In this document: positions 1 through 12,523 of the stretch, piece by piece | Numbering within the stretch: position 1 is the stretch's first letter | Layout of the letters: each line of letters begins with the position of its first letter | Assembly: GCF_964204645.1 (NCBI RefSeq) | Contig: NC_134030.1 | Span: forward strand, 15,939,110-16,003,109 | Length of the DNA: 64,000 nt | Direction of reading: 5' to 3' | DNA from: Tubulanus polymorphus | Taxonomy: Eukaryota; Nemertea; Palaeonemertea; Tubulaniformes; Tubulanidae | Position numbers and translations under genes: made by a program | Notes under the pieces: generated by a model | Told to the model about the DNA's origin: nothing | The model's database searches: none | What the model saw: only the letters and a program-made list of their open reading frames with translations

Positions 1-139
1 TTTAGTTGTCCAGCGCAGTCATCTCAAATTTCCCAGCAGTATGATCATTTCCGGGATTTGACGCTAAGCTATATACATCCAGGTGATGTTAAAATTCTGA
101 TCGGTGGGGACGTCCCATTTGCTCATATACAGTTAGAAC
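1..139 (+). pseudogene. BEL/Pao element 1: protease-region fragment, left of the hAT insertion
   Basis: Frame 1 reads through a BEL-type protease/RT linker: a CPAQ motif, then KILIGGDVPF and HIQLE. These align by eye with KCPAQPAS, KILIGADVPK and HLQLE in the second BEL element of this window. The frame stops at the hAT insertion and resumes at 25294 with IRQGKRPTDPI, so both pieces belong to one interrupted element. The 5' LTR and gag lie outside the window. The element has no intact gene left. Confidence 0.8.
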
Positions 140-676
140 AGAGGTGCCAACGCCCCAAAAATTTTTAAGTAGCACAAACCAAAATTCTAAGTATTTACGA
201 TGATTTTTCTGTATTTTCAAAATTTGTTAAATTTCCAAAAAATAGAACCTGTATTTTTCAAGGAATAGAAGTAAAAGCCCCAAAAAACCCAGAAATCAAG
301 ATTACATCTAGTAGTAAATTTAAAAAGAAGCAAAACCTTTGATTTAAGTGAAATTAATTGTATTCATTAAAACTAATACTGCAGTAATTGATTGTCATAA
401 ATAAATCACGTGGCTACACTTGCTATGCCCACATATTAAAACTGAGACTTTTGATTTTGTCAAGAATACATCTGGATACACATGTTATGCATAATTAACA
501 TCTATGAATATAGTACTTTAACCATAGAAATACTGCTGGACAGAATGATTGTCACACATTACATATCACTCAGGCTTCGATCACATTCTGTTTTGTAATT
601 GCAAAAATAACTTTTAACACAACACAACAGAAAAATACCTAATAATTAATTATCTACTATGTGGAATAATGAAAAG
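140..676. other. hAT 3' non-coding region
   Basis: AT-rich sequence between the left inverted-repeat tip and the end of the transposase gene. I see no coding signal and no obvious subterminal repeat array. Confidence 0.4.
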
Positions 677-2982
677 TTAGTCCTGCTTTAATGATTTAGC
701 AGTTGCTGATTTACACTTCTTAAGCAAATCATTGATATGGTTATTTAGATGACAGGTTCCCCCTCTTGTTTTCAGGATCACCAGCGACTCAAGAACTTTA
801 GGAGATAGGCTGCCCCGAAAGTCTGTTTTGTTTTTCCTAATGGTGCTGAATACACGCTCACATCCAGCGTTACTAACTGGAAATAGGAGAATAGTCATCA
901 TCATCCTTGGCAGGATCTTGAACCTATCAATAAAAAAGAGGGCATGGTGTAAGCACAATCCATTTAAAGTGAAAATAATCTGCACTTGCAGGGTTCAAAT
1001 TTCAATTTTTGCCTCTCAGGAAATTTCAGCATAGTTCAGAGTAAAGAGATGTTGACTAAACAATAGATATATTTACCTTGTAGCTCCAGTAAGGTCAACT
1101 AATTCTGTAATCATCTACCATTGTTCCTCTGCAGACCGATGTGTAGGTTCTCCATTAGGTGGTGTAATGGTAAAGAGGTTTACTGGTAGTTCGTCATCAC
1201 TCATAGTTGTGTAATCATTAGATTCGTCTTCCAGGCTGTCTATATCTAGTGACTTCTTCAAAACTGGATAGGTATTAAGAAAATACTTGATATTCGAAAA
1301 CGTCTTCACACGTCTTAGACTAATATCAGCTACCTGAATAACATTAAATCGGAACAACAGTTATCCTTAACCCTAAATTTAGCCATTTTAGTCCTGGGGC
1401 ATTCATATTTTCATAGTAACTGGACCAGAGGCTATCCAAGATCAAACTGGATCTATCCTAGGACATGTCCCCCATTATATTTATTTAACCTTTACCATTA
1501 CTTACTTCAGCATGATTCCACAATGGCTGATCTTCTGGATTGATTTTCAGTTTGATGTAAGACAGCACGCACCGATAGAATTTGACAACATCATTGTAGA
1601 ACTTTGCTCTAGTGTTAGAAGCGACTCCATTATCGAGAACGTCTTGGGCCGCAGAACCGATTACTAAATCTTTATCAGGTTTGATGTTGTAGCTACAATC
1701 GAAATCAACCTTAATAGTAATTGGCTGCTTTCTAAAAGCTGATGGTTTACATATTCGTTGCAGCAAGGTGAGCATAAGATTTCCAACAACTCTGGAGACT
1801 CGGAAAATCTGTGATGTCTCACTCTGCAGATTAGCATTAGTCGACTCCATAATCTACAAAACAAGATTTAAAAAACTGATTTATCAAAAAGTCAATGAGA
1901 ATAACAATAGTCTATATGTGAAATCTAGTTACCTCTACAGCTCTCATGAGGAAAGCCGATTAGTAGTATAGTTTTGCTGTTCTTCGGTTGAAGAATACCT
2001 GGAGTTTCTTCTTTATGGTAGTCGCTGACTCTGAGCCCATCTCATCTTTGTTATCATCAGTGACAGCATCACCACCCTGTTGATTCTGAGTCTCAGCATT
2101 AAAGAATGATTCTAATGCAGACCATTGCTCTAACAGACGTTCAAACGGCAGGGCCCATAGTTATCCAGCGAGTGGCCACATGTTTTGTTATCGCATAATT
2201 TGGTAATTCTAGATCATCTTGTAATTTGCTCACAGCTTCACCTCGTTTCGTAGACTTGCTGATGTACCAGTAAACTTTACGCAAAATATCATCAAAGTTG
2301 AATTCGTCACTCATTGATTTCAAACCTTTTGACACAGCTAGATCAAGAAGGGGGCAGATACAGCCGGCAAGGTGCACTTTAGCATGTTTTTCACGAATGA
2401 ATTTGATAGTCCCTTTGTATTTACCAGTCATGACTGAACATTTGTCGGTAAGAAAACTCAAAAACTGTGTCCATTGAATATCATTAACCTCTAGTTCTCG
2501 CTCAATTATTTCATAGATAGATTTTCCGGTATGTGAAGCATTCCATATAGGTAGAGGCAACAGGCGGGTTTTGAAGGACAAACTCTGTGATTCGAGATAC
2601 TTAACTACAATTGAGTAGTACATGTTATTCTGTAGAGCTGATCCATCTATTCCCAAAATGAACGGGTTGGCTTTGATGACACTAATGCAGTTTGTTTTTT
2701 CAACATGAGCAAGTTCTTCAACAATGGATGTTGCCTTTGTTCGAGCACATTTAAATGATTTAGCAATTTCACTGTCAGGGAACATCTTACGGCAGAGTTC
2801 ACCCATGTGGTTCGCAGCACTCAGAGCAATGTTATGCTCAACCAGGAACTCACAAATTAGTGTTTCCGCCCGGATTTCTTTATAGTCCTCCTTTTTCACA
2901 AGAAACCTATCCATTGTCTTGTTACTGGTCATTCCAGTAGCGGCAGTTTTATGCTTTGCGCTGGCAAAATGTTGTTGAATTC
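677..2982 (-). pseudogene. hAT transposase, central and C-terminal part (DUF4371/hATC type)
   Basis: Open blocks at 2141-2982, about 1955-2140, 1485-1850, 1115-1357 and 677-985 read in order as one transposase. The first contains FASAKHK (the second half of a BED-like zinc finger), the D-containing motifs GIDGS and SFLTDKCSVMTG, and HVATRWI. The last is a hATC dimerisation domain with LLFPVSNAGCERVFS and KTDFRGSL. Some gaps may be introns, but a frameshift near 2145 and stops between blocks indicate decay. The N-terminal half of the zinc finger is about 8.4 kb away at 11376-11557, beyond the CACTA-like insertion. Known role of the family: DDE/hAT cut-and-paste transposition. No intact protein can be made from this copy. 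Confidence 0.8.
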
Positions 2983-2987
2983 AACAA

Positions 2988-3220
2988 CACTATTGGCCCT
3001 TGCGGTAAATGAGCGGTTATTTGGTCGATTGACTGTCGGCAATAAGACGGTAAATCAGAGGTTTTTTTTCGGTTTAATAATGTCGGATTTTTAGCGGTTA
3101 TTAGCCGATGATTTTCCGACGAAATGGATTATCGAAGATTTTCCGACGAATTTCCGATAGACAGAGTACTAGCGGAAAATCGTCAGTTTAGTGAGTTGCC
3201 ATGATACTCACAACAGCGCA
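2988..3220. repeat. CACTA-like 5' subterminal repeats
   Basis: Beginning with CACTATTGG, this stretch holds several copies of related words: TTTTCCGACGAA twice, with ATTTCCGATAG, GCGGTTATT and GCGGAAAATCG variants. Clustered short subterminal repeats are typical transposase-binding arrays of CACTA elements. No matching array was seen near the right end. Confidence 0.4.
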
Positions 3221-3755
3221 ATCAGTTTCTAACGGTGTTTAAAATTCACTTCGAAAGTCAACGTAGCACCGTCAACAGCTATACATCTATTCAGCTATAT
3301 ATCATGAGATTTGTCCAATTTTTTTATATCTTACTTTATTATCTAATGGAAAGCTCCATTACATCTACATCGCACCCACTGGAGTCATGTGGGAGACTGA
3401 ATAATTGTTACATGATTGTAGCGAGAATATGCAGTTTAAAAAGAAAAAAAAAACACCTCTAGCTCCGTGTATTAGGTGTAAGAACACCTTACGACCGAGA
3501 GGGAAAGTTCTTAAATAACTGTTATCTCTTTTCATTTTAGGTTGTTCCGCTCTTTCCAAATAGGATATAAAAAATTTTCGTTCTTTTTTAACATTTTTTT
3601 CCTTTTTTTTAAAGTACTTTTTATCCTTTTTTTTATATTGCTTTTGTTTTTTTTCTTAAAATTTTGAAAAATTATATACAGTTATCGGTACAGAATCCTA
3701 TTTACATACTAGACATCGTTATCAAATAGTCTATCATTCTTCAATATATACACAT
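3221..3755. other. Unassigned AT-rich DNA with T-runs
   Basis: Low-complexity stretch with long T-rich runs near 3560-3660. The short open frames here look accidental. No gene or repeat family recognised. Confidence 0.3.
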
Positions 3756-3773
3756 TTACAGAATTAACAAGTC

Positions 3774-3948
<175 letters not shown>

Positions 3949-3950
<2 letters not shown>

Positions 3951-4625
3951 CATATCGCTCAATTTTTTGTCTATAATCGGGTGATAGCTATCTTCCCAAA
4001 TTTGGGCCCAGTCGATATCGTTTGCATTGAGGAAATCTTCGATTTTCCTTCGTCCTATCGGGACAATGTGCCCGAATTTCTTATGTATAATGAAACTATA
4101 TAACTCCCTCATTGTTAAACTAATGAAAAGTCTTTGTTTATTGTGGAATTTTACCGTAAAAGCTGATTTTTTAGTGTCGGCTAAGCTTTCGTCACCAAGG
4201 ATGACGCGCCATTCTCTGGGAATCGCCTCGTATATCCTTTTATGTTTTCTAGCGTTTTCGAGAATTGGTGTAAAATTTTCTAGTTCCAAGTAATTTCCGT
4301 ATTCATCGAATAAATTTTTGACATTTGTTAGTCCTATTTCTGAATACTCTGGGTAGTTTAAAGTTTTGCCGTTAAAAGTTATTGAAGGGTTATTGAATAA
4401 TAAATTGTTTTTTATATCGTGCTTTGATAATTGTGGTTCGGTAAGAGTTATCACATATTTCCATGCAGATAGTAGGTTTTTATAATACAAGTTATTAGTT
4501 ACTTTATTTACGAAATTTACGTTGATCAAGGAATGTAATGACCAGCCAGGTCCCAGTATTTTTTCGAGATAGAAATTGAGCAAAGGTCTCCATTTCGTTT
4601 CTTTCCTTATTTCAGATTTGTCCAA
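3949..4625 (-). pseudogene. LINE ORF2 C-terminal fragment (L1/Tx1-like)
   Basis: About 225 open codons on the minus strand match, in order, the C-terminal region of the LINE at 46400-47060. Shared landmarks are LGPGW, a [15 protein letters not shown]-type block, IPREWRVIL, and [11 protein letters not shown] opposite LNWPEIWNEVY. The fragment starts at [13 protein letters not shown], so it lacks endonuclease and RT, and it ends in the TA microsatellite where the final zinc-knuckle part should follow. It is a 5'-truncated relic of a lineage related to, but clearly diverged from, the LINE at 42.5-47.5 kb. Confidence 0.75.
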
Positions 4626-5419
4626 TTATAGACAAAAATTGAATGTAAGTTACGTCATTTTCTATCACTGTTTTATTTACAGCACTACGACCATTCTGCT
4701 CGGTGTGTACCGGGTGAGCGGCACATACGAAAGAGGTACCGACGGTAGATGCGATCAACCAAAAGCGCGTTTTGTGCATGTCATACTCGCCCAATGGCAA
4801 ACAAAAATGACATTAAACAAAATAACGATGACGTACTCGCGGGCGCTTTTCATGAAGATATGCGAATTATCAGATAATATAATTTCGAAACTGAATTACA
4901 GATGGCAGCACCGACAGGACGCTAAAATATTCTTATGAAAATAGTTCCAGGTATTAATGAAAAAGTACGATGTTCAATAGGTCCACGTGTCAAATAAAGT
5001 TCTAAATTGAATTAAAATGAAATTTTCAGTTGACTTGTGTTATTCTTATTCTTACGAAAAGTCTAAGGCTAAACACAAACAATACCTTGTTTCTCCGCAG
5101 GGGCCGGGTCATTTTTGTAAAATATGCCTATAGGCCTATTTTATAATTAAACAGTTCATTTCTATAGCTGCCGGGTCTGTTAAGGTAAAATTGAACACTA
5201 TTTAAAAAATATGTATAGGGTAGATAGGCGGCCAGCACGGCCAGGTTTTAATCTCAGCAGAGGTAGGCCTATCAATTTTTTAGCCTAAAGAACCAACTCG
5301 AATCACCACCCACGGTAAGTGGAGGCTAGAGATCCTTAAAATGCGATGTGACATCAAATCCACGAATTGAACAAATAAACCACTGTAACTTATCCTATCT
5401 GTAATATTTATTTAAAAAG
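4626..5419. repeat. Unassigned DNA with a 23-bp word repeated at 7072-7094
   Basis: No gene recognised. The 23-mer beginning GGTAGATGCGATCAACC occurs at about 4745 and again at about 7072, both preceded by a diverged GAAAGAGGTAC-like stretch. The pair therefore marks two copies of some older repeat in direct orientation. Confidence 0.5.
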
Positions 5420-5422
5420 CAG

Positions 5423-6322
5423 GGGCCGGTTTCACAAAGCGTAATTAACCCTTAATTATGATTAAATCACTAATCATGATTAAATTATCATGATTTAATC
5501 AAGTTAGGTGTTTCACAAAACGTAATTAACTTTACTTATAATTAAGTTAATTACAAAATTTAATTCTCCTCTAGAGTGTAATTAAACCATTTAATCATCA
5601 TTAGTTTATTATTAAAAACAAAAAGCTGCAGATATTATTCATGGAATTTGGTGTTTATTAATTGACGACCGCAATTCCTGCACTTATTCAGTTTTTCAGA
5701 TTGTTTGGCTCAAATAATTTGGATTTTTTGCCTTTTGTAAAAAAGGCATGTCAATACTCTAAATTCTATTGATTTATTTTCAAACGTCCTGTGTCAGCAC
5801 GTTTGTGTCAGCACGACCACCACATACTTAGAAGTATTGAATTAATTGATTTTGTCCATACATATGATAGATTTCTGTCAGTAGAGTACATATCTATGGA
5901 GTTAGTGTTAAAAAGTGCTAATCACTGCTCGGAAATAAACCCCATTTACGAGGATTTTATTTTGCTGACTGGAGGTGAGTTTCTATTTAAAAACTTTTTT
6001 TGAGACATCTTGCTAAGTTTTTCCACTGGTTCCTGAGACCTTTCAGAGCAATCTTTAACTCCCAAAGGAGTGAATTTCTCTTTTCCTCTAAACAAGGAAG
6101 GTTGTTGATGCTTGGACAGCAAATGGCTGTCTTAAGTTCCGCCATTTTGATACAGTTAAATTGTAATTAAGTTGCCTAATTATGTAATTAGTTAATTTTG
6201 TAATTAAACCCTTTCGTGAAACCGAATTTTAATCGTAATTAACTAATCATGATTAAGGAAATTTCATCATGATTTAGGTCCTAATTATAATTAAAGTTAA
6301 TTATGCTTTGTGAAACCGGCCC
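5423..6322. mobile_element. 900-bp MITE with long A/T-rich inverted ends (PIF/Harbinger-like)
   Basis: The ends are inverted copies starting GGGCCGGTTTCACAAAGC. Both are followed by about 120 bp of ATTAA/TTAAT-rich subterminal sequence that is repeatedly self-complementary (for example AATCATGATT). CAG occurs immediately outside both ends (5420-5422 and 6323-6325), a 3-bp target duplication. A 70-codon frame at 5791-6003 has no recognisable domain. A 3-bp duplication and GGGCC termini suggest a PIF/Harbinger-type non-autonomous element, but no transposase is present to confirm that. Confidence 0.75.
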
Positions 6323-6325
6323 CAG

Positions 6326-7147
6326 ATTTCAAGATTTTAGAACTGCCCGGTGGCTATTTAACAACCAAACATTTCTCCAAAGTTTTTCAATCGTTAATTT
6401 CCGCTCGCCATTCCAGACCAATGCCAAAGACGGTGCCTCAAAGACAAATACTTACAAGAAGATATGCCAAATGCTTATTAACGCTAAACTTATGAAATGA
6501 AATTTAACGATATCGTCTTATTACGGCATCGAAACGGAGGCGATCATCCGGCCACAATCATTTTCCTCGACTTAACAACTCAACGACCAGTTCGGCGTGT
6601 TGACATGATAGACGCATAACCTGTAGAAAAAAAACGACTGTGTTACAATTTAAAGATGCAGACGAGCGGCGTTTGTGATAAAAAACACGATAGATGCTTT
6701 GGCGATGAGGGCACATTTTACTTTTCAATTTTTATAGGGCACTCTTAATGACGCGGGCGGCATTTGACTTTCTTGAGAAACTAGGTATTTGTTTACCTGG
6801 CCTAACATAGAAAAAACCAGCTGCATCGACTTTGAAAAGCCTCAACTTTCCCAAGAGCGTCTCTACCCCATAAGCCATCTATCTGATAATCCACGCAATT
6901 AACTGTTCAGGATACAATTTTCAGTTCTTTTTTATTTTCTTCTGCAGCCCATCGAGGTTTTCATCAAAGTTAAAAATAATCAAATAAAAAACGAATTTCA
7001 AATCATTTTGTTTTGTTCCAATCCATCTTAAAATGCAAACAAAAAACGCACGAAAAGGAACTACGTACGGGGTAGATGCGATCAACCAAAAGCCCATTCA
7101 AGAATATTCAATATATTCTAGTCTAGTTTTTCTAATTGTATATAGTT
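6326..7147. other. Unassigned DNA upstream of the CACTA-like transposase exons
   Basis: No coding region recognised. Short open frames at 6326-6500 have no visible family features. It includes the second copy of the GGTAGATGCGATCAACC word. Confidence 0.3.
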
Positions 7148-7734
7148 TCAGTTGCAATGTCAACCAAAGGTGATCTGCTTTTGTGCAAAATGTCATGGCA
7201 ATATCGTGTGCCGCAGAACCCGGAAAAGGCACAAGAGAAAATTTGAAGATGTTCTAACTAACGAAAGTACAAAAGAATTAAAGGCAAGTCCTAATGGCTG
7301 GGACTCAAATAATAATAACGAAATTTAGCAAAACCGTTTACTACCTCATTAATGACCTTGAAATAAATTAACTTACCAACTCGCCCAGAAATATTCCTAT
7401 AATCTGGCTAAATGTTACGTATAGTAATAAGTTATTGCTTTATAAATCATGCTTATTTACATAGATTAGCGTGGAATGTGGTATCATCGAAAATACAGTT
7501 GAAGGTGCAGGAAATCATGCCGAATACGAATATGGTGGAAATAACAATAGAAGATTTGAAGATGATGGAGGGGATGGTGATGGAGATGATAATAGAGTGG
7601 ATGAAGATGGAGCGAATGGTGAAGATGGAGCAATTGGAGATGGAGCAGATGAGGGAGATGGACGGGATGATGATGGTGATGATAATGGTGATGATGAAGG
7701 AGGGGACGATGATGGTGATGATGATGATGGAGAG

Positions 7735-7765
<31 letters not shown>

Positions 7766-10710
7766 AGGAAGATGGTGATGGAGGGGATGATGGTGGTGAT
7801 GACGATGGAGAGGCTGATGTAGGTAACTATGGTGACCACGAGATGTTTCAACAACCTATTTATGAAGGTTCCGATATCAATCTAATACAGTATATCGGAA
7901 TTGTTACATCACTATATGCGAGAGCAACCACCGGCATATCGAAAACAGAAATGACAAGAACACTGAATATGATACACCACATTTTACCCAAACCGAATAT
8001 AACACCACGCTCTGTAAAACAGCTAGAGACGTTAGAAAAATATATATTCGGGAATATGCGTAGCGAAAAAGTGTGTACGAATGGTTGTATGATGTTTTGG
8101 AGGAACAATCGCCATCTTGAACGATGTGACAAATATGGGTCTGCTGAGACTGTATTCACGTGGATGCCACTAATCCCATATCTGAAAGGTAAACCATCTA
8201 AGATATATGATCTCTGCATAATGATTAATTCAGATTTCATCTAGGTATGAATAAAACTGGATTCTGTTTAGAAGTGTTAAAATACATCTCTTTGATCTCT
8301 CTCTAGGACAATATGAACACTTCAACATGGCGCATAGGGTCACTGAATATTTAAGACCAAATGATGGTGAAAGGCAGGTAGCTACTATTCTACATAATGG
8401 GGAGTTGTGATGACGTCATCATCAGACCGATTGCAATAGCTTACTAAAATATATCTACACATTATTTTTATAGAATATTCAACCTGCATCAAACGGAAAC
8501 ATGGCAACGTCTCTTTTCTGATGGACTGTTACAAGGAGATAGGCGATGCCTAGGATTGGCCCTAACGATGGACGGCACTAACGCATTCAGACACAAGAAA
8601 TATACAGTGTGGCCGATCATGATCAACTTTTTAAATCTAAGGTACATGTAGTGAAATTGATGTCTCCGACATACGACATATCATGTTATTAATTGATAGA
8701 AGTCTGAGGAATAATAAGAACTGGTTTTATCAATTTAAGACCACCAGCAGGGAAGGAATATGAAAATACGTTCATATATGGATTAATGCAAATGAACGAA
8801 CGAAAAAAAAAGCGTAAACGGCTCTTTAGCGCCATTAATTACTGAACTCAATGAATTATTGCAAGGCGTACCAACAATAGACGGAAGTCGTAATCTTGAA
8901 CACTTCGAATTAAAGGTAAATAATTCATATCAGAATACCCCAGTCAAAATTATTTGTCCTCGACTTGAAAAACATGTACTCTAAAAATAAATGTAGTGCA
9001 TTCGCCATAAGTATATTTTATCAATCAGGGCAAGTTGATAATGATCAGGGGTGATTACGAGAGTCACTGTTTGACATTAATGCATCAGACGGCTGGCTTT
9101 GATGGGTGCATAAAATGTTGCCATCATGGTATTCACCCACAACCGTTGAATAGAATCGGAGGCAAGAAAAAATTCTACATTTGAATACCAATTGTTATTA
9201 AGATATATTCTTAGAAACATTGCTTCTGATTTTTGTATCAGATACTTACCAGTTAATCATGTGCAGCGAATTGAAGTAGATGCACCATTAATCAGCGATG
9301 ATGGAAATTCAACAACTAGAAATATCGAGGTGCGACATCCGCCTGAAGAAAAAACCCATGGCATTATGTTGAGAAGTGCAAACAGAGTTAATAACGGTAC
9401 ATCAATCAGGAATTACCATCAACTTAAGAAAAATTTATAAAATGCGTTATTATATGTTCATTTGAAATCTTAGGAATAGTTAGGCAGGAACTCGGCTTCA
9501 AAGGGCGGCCGATTCTGTTCGATTTAGATGGAACAAATGTCAATGATATCATTGCATTGGATCCTATGCATACCATTAGTGGTATGATAAAGAAATTTAT
9601 CGAAGCATTCAATGGCAACGAAGTTAGAGATGGTGCAAGAGTAAGACAGTACGAAGAAATGCTATTGCGAAATGAACAATGTTGGGTTTGTAGCACTATT
9701 ACATTTTCTAAAATAAATTTTCATTAACTAATTTCAGCTACTTTTAATAATTAGGGATCATTCATTTGGGCCTATTGCATAAAATTTTACTTTTTCAACC
9801 CCTCCCCTTGTACACAAAATAAGCCATTTTTTCAATATACCTTAAGCATTACAGTACGCATTTACAGTTACCCCTCCCCTAGTACGTAAAATAAATAAAT
9901 TAAAATAAAATAAATAAATTATCCCTTATGATAATAATTTATTTGTTTATATAGTGCTATACTGTAAGATAATCATGGCACTTGAGTCTTAAGCTTATTT
10001 CATTAATTTTTTTTTCTTTTTCAGCTCATCTATGAAAATCTGCCACCAGCTGAATGGAACCTATCAGCCCAAGAATAAGAACTTATCAAAGAGAGATGGG
10101 CATGCATTAAGGCACCATTAGGATGTTCATTCAGAACAGAGGGAAATCCATTCGATCCTAGTAGCAACATGAAATCGTACGACTACATTGAAGTAAATAT
10201 TCAATAAAATAAATAGAATTACTTTTCCAATTAAGAGAAAAACATATTACCGTATCTTCATACTTATCATCTTCATTTTAGGGTGCAATTCATACTCCGT
10301 TAATTTTCTGTTTGCGGGGTATGCTTGGAGTGCATCAGAGAAGGACATTCTTCAACTATTGTAAACTAGTAGGAAGTAAGTGTCAATCATAGGCACAAAA
10401 TGTAACATTTGAAAATATAAAATGACTATCTTTCTGTTCTATTTCAGATATCTACAATTCAAATACAAATGCCGAATGGCAAGAACTGACCACACAGATT
10501 TCTGCAATCTTGGTTGACATAGAAAAATTTTACCCTGCTTCTTTACTCACCCTTCATGTCACCTTCATCACCACATAATTGACTCGATTAGTAGGTTTGG
10601 CACGGCTCATTCTATTCATATGTTTTCCGCCGAGTCATCCATCCATAAACTGAAACAAATGAATACTGCAAAGAAAAATGTTGAAAAGAGTTTGATGAAA
10701 AAACATAAGG
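7148..10710 (+). pseudogene. CACTA/EnSpm-type (tnp2/transposase_21) transposase, multi-exon, decayed
   Basis: A series of coding blocks separated by intron-like sequence with GT/AG borders. 7148-7285 has a cysteine motif (CFCAKCHGNIVCRRTRKRH). 7471-8185 is an acidic Asp/Gly-rich region followed by CTNGCMMFW and TWMPLIPYLK. 8310-8380 continues with GQYEHF. 8490-8640 has GLALTMDGTNAF and YTVWPIMI. Later blocks are 8740-8925 (LAPLITELNELL), 9030-9175 (DGCIKCCHHG), 9472-9690 (GFKGRPILFDL, ALDPMHTISG), 10024-10193, 10281-10377 and 10449-10710. The order and motifs fit the CACTA tnp2-like transposase family known from animals. A TAA after LSAQE and frame changes near 10550 show it is not functional. 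Confidence 0.65.
7561..7815 (+). repeat. GAT/GGA trinucleotide-rich tract
   Basis: A long run of GATGAT/GGAGAT triplets inside the transposase exon encodes Asp/Gly-rich sequence in the sense frame. The same bases give spurious Met-rich and Ile-rich open frames in other phases. Confidence 0.85.
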
Positions 10711-11375
10711 TAAGAGCCATCAGTTTTCAATATTTCAATAAATAAGACCAAAGATAAACATTTGTTTATGGTCTATGTCCAAAATTTCGTAGGGTACAGG
10801 TAGACGCGGCATTGGAAACTATTTTATATTATAAAAAAAATAGTTTCACAATATGAAAAAATATTCAAATAAAATTCATATGATGTCACATATCAGAGGG
10901 TGGCTGAATATTGAGTCTTGGAAACGAAACCTCTTCCAATCAGGCGCGGATCAAGACTATCGCACATGCAGCACGTGCGGTAGTCGCAGTTTTCAAATGC
11001 CCTTGAAAAATATATGTTTCGGGAAAAAAGTAAATAAAAGGGCACACAATTTGTGCGTCATAAAAAAATAATTGCCTTTCTGTACAAGGCCTAAAGCGAA
11101 ATGTGGATGAAATAAATTGCCCAAAATCATAAAAGGCAATCTAAGACATTTTTTACTCAAAAAAGCACTATTCTAAAAAATAAATTATTGTCGCTCTATA
11201 AATCTAATCGAGAAAAGGCAAATTTTGACCAAATATCTAAAAAAGGCTAAAAGCGAATTGAATGTGAAGACACATTTAGTGGCATGATACGATTGCACTC
11301 AAACTCAAACTCGCTCGCTGGGCATTAATACTGGCCCTTTTCAAAGTTGGTGCCCTTTTTCACTGTGCTGTAGTC
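10711..11375. repeat. Unassigned 3' part of the composite insertion, includes a dispersed repeat
   Basis: From about 10742 to 10935 the sequence matches 49240-49350: AAGACCAAAGATAAA, later TCATATGATGTCACATATC and GAGGGTGGCTGAATATTG. The second copy lacks about 80 internal bases. The rest is A-rich with no gene recognised. Confidence 0.55.
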
Positions 11376-11557
11376 ATTCGAATGTCGTACTTTCCACTGT
11401 GTTCAACGGAAAAGTTTGATTGACATACCGTGCAATACGCATGATTGTTGCCGATGCGACTAGGCAGAATACACGGGTTGTTGGCCGTGTATTCAGCCTT
11501 GAATTTTTGCAGCTTACATCGCCGTTTTTCCGGAGGGCCTTCATCGTCGGAAGACAA
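11376..11557 (-). pseudogene. hAT transposase, N-terminal zinc-finger part
   Basis: Starts MSSDDEGPPEKRRCKLQKF and carries CTVCQSNFSVEHSGKYDIR, the first half of a BED/C2H2-like finger typical of DUF4371 hAT transposases. After DIR the frame runs into the inserted DNA, and the expected continuation (QQHFASAKH) is at 2982 and downstream. The chosen ATG (11557) follows hAT 5' sequence, with element A inserted about 175 bp upstream of it. Confidence 0.7.
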
Positions 11558-11732
11558 CGATTACATTTCACTTTCGACGTACGCCGCAATTTTACATTTT
11601 TCATAGGTGGCGCTAGCCAACGGACAGCGTCTTCCATCGTTACCGCTGCGGGTTTTGAGCGGCAATGCAAGAGGTCATCACACTGACATAGCGAAACTAA
11701 CTTAGCACGTTTATATCAAACAATAACACGTC

Positions 11733-12079
11733 AGTAATAGGGATAATAGGCTTTCAGATCAAAGGTCGAAGGGTCGAGCTCGTAAAAAAATGAAAATAAC
11801 AATAATTTACAGTTGAATTAGTCGCGCACACTCCTAATTCAACTGTAAATTATTGTTATTTTCATTTTTTACTCACGCGCCCCTTCAACCTTTAACCTGA
11901 AAGCCTATTATCCCTATTACTCTTAAAATATTCATATATATATAATATATAAACATAATTTACATGAATAACATTTAAATTGACAGATATTCAATATAAA
12001 AGTGTAAGCTCTTATAGAATAGATATGTAGATATATTTACAACATTATTTCAATATTTATATTTGCATGAGTTAGATTT
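11733..12079 (+). repeat. Element A left terminal inverted repeat with 189-bp palindrome
   Basis: Bases 11733-11921 form an imperfect palindrome. An 89-nt outer arm and an 88-nt inner arm flank the 12-nt centre TCGCGCACACTC. The outer 25 nt of both arms (AGTAATAGGG...CTTTCAG) and the inner 40 nt are complementary, and the stretch between differs at scattered sites. Beyond the palindrome, inverted homology with the right end continues to GTTAGATTT at about 12079, with an extra 40-50 bp on this side. Confidence 0.95.
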
Positions 12080-12523
12080 ATAGATATAGTTAAGATAAAA
12101 AAGTTTATTATATTAAATCCTAAAACAGTAAAAGAAAATTTAGATAATTGTATAAAAATAGCAATTGATACTTATAAAGGATCAAATACATTATTCATTG
12201 TAGATGATTGCGCTAATTTACATGATTCAAAAGTGAGAGAAAGTGAGTTATGTTATCTAGCTTTCTCTGGAAGACATTTCGGGATAACAACATGGGTTTT
12301 AAATAAAAAATATAATTCAATTGTTAAAGACTTTAGGGAGAATATAAGATTTCTAGTTTTATTTTATAACAAAGATAAAAAATCTATGCAACAATCATTG
12401 GAAGAAAATCAAATTATACCTACTGAATTACATGATGAATATATGAATAAATTAAAGAATAATAAAGGTTCAAAATTATTACTGAGATTACAATTTCCAT
12501 ATGAATATAAATTTATAAAATAA
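12071..12523 (+). pseudogene. Packaging ATPase (FtsK/HerA-like), C-terminal part only
   Basis: The frame is open from within the left repeat and carries a Walker-B-like TLFIVDDCANL, then SGRHFGITTWVLNKKYN and DFRENIRFLVLFY, which match the C-terminal half of adenovirus/Polinton-type genome-packaging ATPases. The Walker A region and everything upstream are missing: the coding sequence runs straight into the terminal repeat. In the family this protein drives DNA into the capsid. Here it must be non-functional unless completed elsewhere. It is the only rightward gene of the element and converges on the leftward genes. Confidence 0.75.

Noticed and set aside
7453-7854. Met-rich plus-strand and Ile-rich minus-strand open frames across the GAT-repeat tract
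   Set aside because: They are alternative phases of the trinucleotide-rich exon; only the Asp/Gly frame joins recognisable transposase motifs.
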